A DNA stretch of 9,049 nucleotides from an uncultured Eubacteriales bacterium (lineage in GTDB: Bacteria; Bacillota; Clostridia; Peptostreptococcales; Anaerovoracaceae): NCBI GenBank assembly GCA_902766915.1, contig CACXFN010000175.1, positions 1 to 9,049 on the forward strand. Reading direction: 5' to 3'. The position numbers and the translations under genes were made by a program. Below the pieces are notes generated by a model. It was not told where the DNA came from. It was given only the letters and a program-made list of their open reading frames with translations, and did no database searches. Positions 7,349 through 9,049 of the stretch are shown in pieces; the first letter of the stretch is position 1, and each line of letters starts with the position of its first letter.

Positions 7349-8548
7349 CTACTTTCCTAGTTTTTTATTATATGCTTCAATTCCCAATCTAATTAATTCC
7401 GAGCCTCTCCTCATATCCTTTTGATTGAGAACATAAGCAATTCTAATTTCATCTTTTCCAAGACCCGGTGTGGCGTAGAAGCCTTCAGCAGGTGCAAACA
7501 TGACTGTTTCTCCATTATCATCGAATTCTTCCAGCATGAACATCAGGAAGTCTTCCACATTGTCAACAGGAAGCTTAACAGTCATATAGAAAGCACCGCC
7601 GGGTTTCTGACAGACAACCCCCGGAATCTTCATCATTTCCTCATATACAGCATCACGACGACCACAGTATTCGGCCTTTACTTCATCGTAATAACTCTGA
7701 GGCAATCTGAACAATCCAATGGATCCGATCTGATCAACAGTTGATACACATAATCTGGCCTGAGCTATTTTCATTGCTGATGACATAACATCTTTATTCT
7801 TGGAAATCAACAATCCTATTCTGGCGCCACAGGCAGAGAATCTCTTGGAAACAGAGTCGATTAAGATTACTCTGTCAGCATATTCCGGAAGCATTCCAAA
7901 GGAAGCTACTTCTCTGTCATCATAGGCAAATTCTCTATAAACCTCATCGGCAATAATGTATAAGTCATGTTCTTTTGCTATTTCACCTATTAGTCTCATT
8001 TCATCCAGGGTTAAAACATTACCTGTTGGATTTCCAGGGGAAATGCAGCAAATTGCTCTTGTTCTTTCGTTGATAAGAGGTTCTATTTGTTCTCTTGTCG
8101 CATAGCTAAATCCATCCTCTGCCTTAGTTGTTATTGGGCAAATCTTACCTCCTGCTGTAGTGAGGAATGTATGATAATTGGTATAGAATGGCTCAGCAAT
8201 CAAAATCTCTTCACCGGGATTTATGATAGTAAGAAAAGCCATAGTAAGTGCTTCTGATCCACCATTTGTAACAATCATATCACTTCTAACATATTCCATT
8301 CCATACTGTTTATAATAGTCAATTACAGCATCCTGGAGTTCTACAACACCACCTGATTCCGCATATTTAATAACGGATTCATTAAACGCCTTAATTGATC
8401 CCATAAAACAATCAGGGGTTTCAACATCCGGTTGTCCTATATTCAGATGATAAACCTTTTTTCCCATTTCCTTTGCCTTAATAGCAATTGGATTAAACCT
8501 TCTGATTGGCGAGAATTGCATTTCTTGCACTCTTTCAGATACTCTCAT
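7349..8548 (-). CDS. Class I PLP-dependent aminotransferase
   Basis: A 399-residue fold-type I aminotransferase of the aspartate/aromatic (I-gamma-like) group; it moves an amino group between an amino acid and a 2-oxo acid through pyridoxal phosphate in the cytosol. Counting from the ATG at 8548: GQPDVETPD (38-46), YAESGG (62-67), GGSEA (96-100), SPGNPTGN (170-177; N173 contacts PLP), ADEVYREF (200-207; D201 and Y204 contact PLP), SVSKRF (232-237) with Schiff-base lysine K235, GARIG (241-245), and R369 in DEIRIAYV as the likely substrate carboxylate binder. An upstream in-frame ATG at 8554 would add two residues but lies only 2 bases from AGGAG, while the 8548 ATG is 8 bases away, so 8548 is chosen. 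The substrate (aspartate, aromatic, alanine or other) cannot be decided. No biosynthetic neighbours are visible. Confidence 0.93.
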   Translation of the reverse strand: MRVSERVQEMQFSPIRRFNPIAIKAKEMGKKVYHLNIGQPDVETPDCFMGSIKAFNESVIKYAESGGVVELQDAVIDYYKQYGMEYVRSDMIVTNGGSEALTMAFLTIINPGEEILIAEPFYTNYHTFLTTAGGKICPITTKAEDGFSYATREQIEPLINERTRAICCISPGNPTGNVLTLDEMRLIGEIAKEHDLYIIADEVYREFAYDDREVASFGMLPEYADRVILIDSVSKRFSACGARIGLLISKNKDVMSSAMKIAQARLCVSTVDQIGSIGLFRLPQSYYDEVKAEYCGRRDAVYEEMMKIPGVVCQKPGGAFYMTVKLPVDNVEDFLMFMLEEFDDNGETVMFAPAEGFYATPGLGKDEIRIAYVLNQKDMRRGSELIRLGIEAYNKKLGK

Positions 8549-8555
8549 GTCCATT

Positions 8556-8563
8556 TCTCCTTT
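8556..8563 (-). promoter_or_regulatory. Strong ribosome binding site deciding the aminotransferase start
   Basis: Minus-strand AAAGGAGA is the strongest Shine-Dalgarno sequence in the window. Its AGGAG core (8557-8561) is 2 bases from the ATG at 8554 but 8 bases from the ATG at 8548, which favours the second ATG. Confidence 0.85.
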
Positions 8564-8585
8564 AAAATAAGTCCTAAATATTTTT

Positions 8586-8602
8586 ATTATCTTAATGATA
8601 AT
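8586..8602. repeat. AT-rich inverted repeat downstream of the -10 candidate
   Basis: ATTATC (8586-8591) and GATAAT (8597-8602) form a perfect 6-bp dyad around a 5-base spacer. On the minus strand it covers the expected transcription start and early leader of the aminotransferase transcript. No T-run follows, so it is unlikely to be a terminator. It shares the GATAAT half with the adjacent Fur/PerR-like site. Confidence 0.4.
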
Positions 8603-8610
8603 TATTATAA
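8596..8610. promoter_or_regulatory. Candidate PerR/Fur-family operator (7-1-7 box)
   Basis: TGATAATTATTATAA is a 7-1-7 inverted repeat. Compared with the Bacillus PerR box (TTATAATnATTATAA) it differs at one position, and compared with the Fur box (TGATAATnATTATCA) it also differs at one, so one half looks PerR-like and the other Fur-like. It overlaps the -10 candidate at 8604-8609, where bound repressor would block transcription of the aminotransferase and perhaps mutS. AT-rich intergenic DNA gives such matches by chance more often than average, so this is a candidate only. Confidence 0.4.
8604..8609 (-). promoter_or_regulatory. Candidate -10 element for the aminotransferase transcript
   Basis: A perfect TATAAT on the minus strand lies 17 bases after the tlyA stop and about 50 bases before the aminotransferase start. 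The -35 region is weak: TTCAAG lies 20 bases upstream inside tlyA, longer than the ideal spacing, and there is no extended -10 TG. A perfect -10 in the only sizeable gap on this side makes a promoter plausible but unproven. Confidence 0.35.
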
Positions 8611-8622
8611 TAGTTCTAAGAT

Positions 8623-9049
8623 TTACAGGCTTGAATGTGCCTCTTTTACGATTTTCTCAATTAATTCATGTAGATTATTATCCCACAAACTATTACTATC
8701 ATTAACCTTATCATTATACCCTAATTCTGAGATTTTGTTAAGATATAAGAGATATTCAATATTCCCCTTTGCCCCTGTTATTGGGGAAAAACTTAGATCA
8801 AGTGGATAGAAGCCTGAGTCTATAGCATATCCCATGACATTTTCAATTACTTCCTTATGAACCTTTTTGTCTTTTATAATTCCTTTTTTCCCGACTTGTT
8901 CTCTTCCTGCTTCAAATTGGGGTTTAACCAGGCAACAAATTCTTCCGGATTCCTGCGCTTCCGGGTTTGTATCCGAGGAAGAAATCCTATCAAAATCCTC
9001 CTTAATTGGCCTTAGCAATTTCTGACAGACAGGGAAAATATGTTTTAGG
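8623..9049 (-). CDS. tlyA: TlyA-family rRNA 2'-O-methyltransferase (5' end beyond window)
   Basis: The C-terminal 141 residues of an FtsJ-fold methyltransferase of the TlyA (hemolysin A) family; studied members 2'-O-methylate cytidines in 16S and 23S rRNA using S-adenosylmethionine. Counting from the first full codon at 9048: LVKPQFEAGRE (40-50; K42 fits the second lysine of the K-D-K-E tetrad), VGKKGIIKDKKVHKEVIE (52-69), and SPITGAKGNIEYLL (88-101; E98 fits the final glutamate). The N-terminal S4 domain and the SAM-binding motif lie outside. The frame stays open to the window edge, so an internal TTG at 9016-9018 is not taken as the start. Residues about 17-33 form a polar, serine-rich insertion before the KPQFE strand, where most TlyA proteins are shorter. 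In clostridia tlyA often precedes NAD kinase, argR and recN; here an aminotransferase follows after a 68-base gap. Confidence 0.9.
   Translation of the reverse strand, partial: LKHIFPVCQKLLRPIKEDFDRISSSDTNPEAQESGRICCLVKPQFEAGREQVGKKGIIKDKKVHKEVIENVMGYAIDSGFYPLDLSFSPITGAKGNIEYLLYLNKISELGYNDKVNDSNSLWDNNLHELIEKIVKEAHSSL

Noticed and set aside
7421..7744. Plus-strand open frame of 107 codons inside the aminotransferase
   Set aside because: Antisense to conserved aminotransferase sequence with no motif of its own.
8432..8809. Plus-strand open frame of 125 codons spanning the aminotransferase start and the tlyA end
   Set aside because: It runs antisense to two well-supported genes, crosses their intergenic region, shows no recognisable motif and has a hydrophobic/aromatic composition typical of antisense translation.
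8623..9018. Complete small gene starting at the TTG at 9016-9018
   Set aside because: The reading frame continues upstream to the window edge with sensible sequence, and the protein is clearly the C-terminal part of a longer TlyA.
1..9049. CRISPR arrays, tRNA or rRNA genes, insertion sequences, prophage or defence genes
   Set aside because: No direct-repeat array, cloverleaf-like sequence, transposase, integrase or unexplained gene cluster was seen; coding sequence fills almost the whole window with conserved housekeeping families.

Overview
The window is an AT-rich piece of a bacterial chromosome with six genes, all read from the minus strand and tightly packed. In transcription order (right to left) they are the 3' part of a TlyA-family RNA methyltransferase gene, a class I PLP-dependent aminotransferase, mutS, mutL, an AMP-forming acyl-CoA synthetase, and miaA, whose 3' end lies beyond the left edge. 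The protein sequences, low GC, AGGAG-type ribosome binding sites and an endonuclease-type MutL point to an anaerobic low-GC Firmicute, most likely class Clostridia and plausibly Lachnospiraceae. That placement comes from family resemblance, not a database search.

Right end (7349-9049): tlyA is followed by a 68-base AT-rich gap and then the aminotransferase. The gap holds a TATAAT-like -10 element. Overlapping it is a 15-base 7-1-7 inverted repeat that differs at one position from the PerR box and at one position from the Fur box. The aminotransferase has two close start codons, and the ribosome binding site favours the second.

Centre (2739-7308): mutS and mutL lie 16 bases apart and look co-transcribed. 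MutS has the mismatch-reading Phe-x-Glu motif, the full ATPase motif set and a C-terminal sliding-clamp motif. MutL has the GHKL ATPase motifs and the C-terminal endonuclease motifs. Together they form a methylation-independent mismatch repair pair. An 8-bp GC-rich hairpin fills the space between the aminotransferase stop and the mutS start, and mutS shows no Shine-Dalgarno sequence.

Left end (1-2738): a long-chain acyl-CoA synthetase-like gene sits between mutL and miaA, genes that are often direct neighbours in Clostridia. It has its own good ribosome binding site, and its 3' end overlaps the probable start of miaA. miaA has no ATG near its N-terminus and carries a short insertion in a conserved stretch.

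No intrinsic terminator with a T-tract was seen in any gap, so from the aminotransferase to miaA the genes could form one long transcription unit with internal adjustments. There are no tRNA or rRNA genes, CRISPR arrays, insertion sequences or phage genes. This is essentially housekeeping DNA. The points of interest are regulatory and architectural, and no new multi-gene system is evident.
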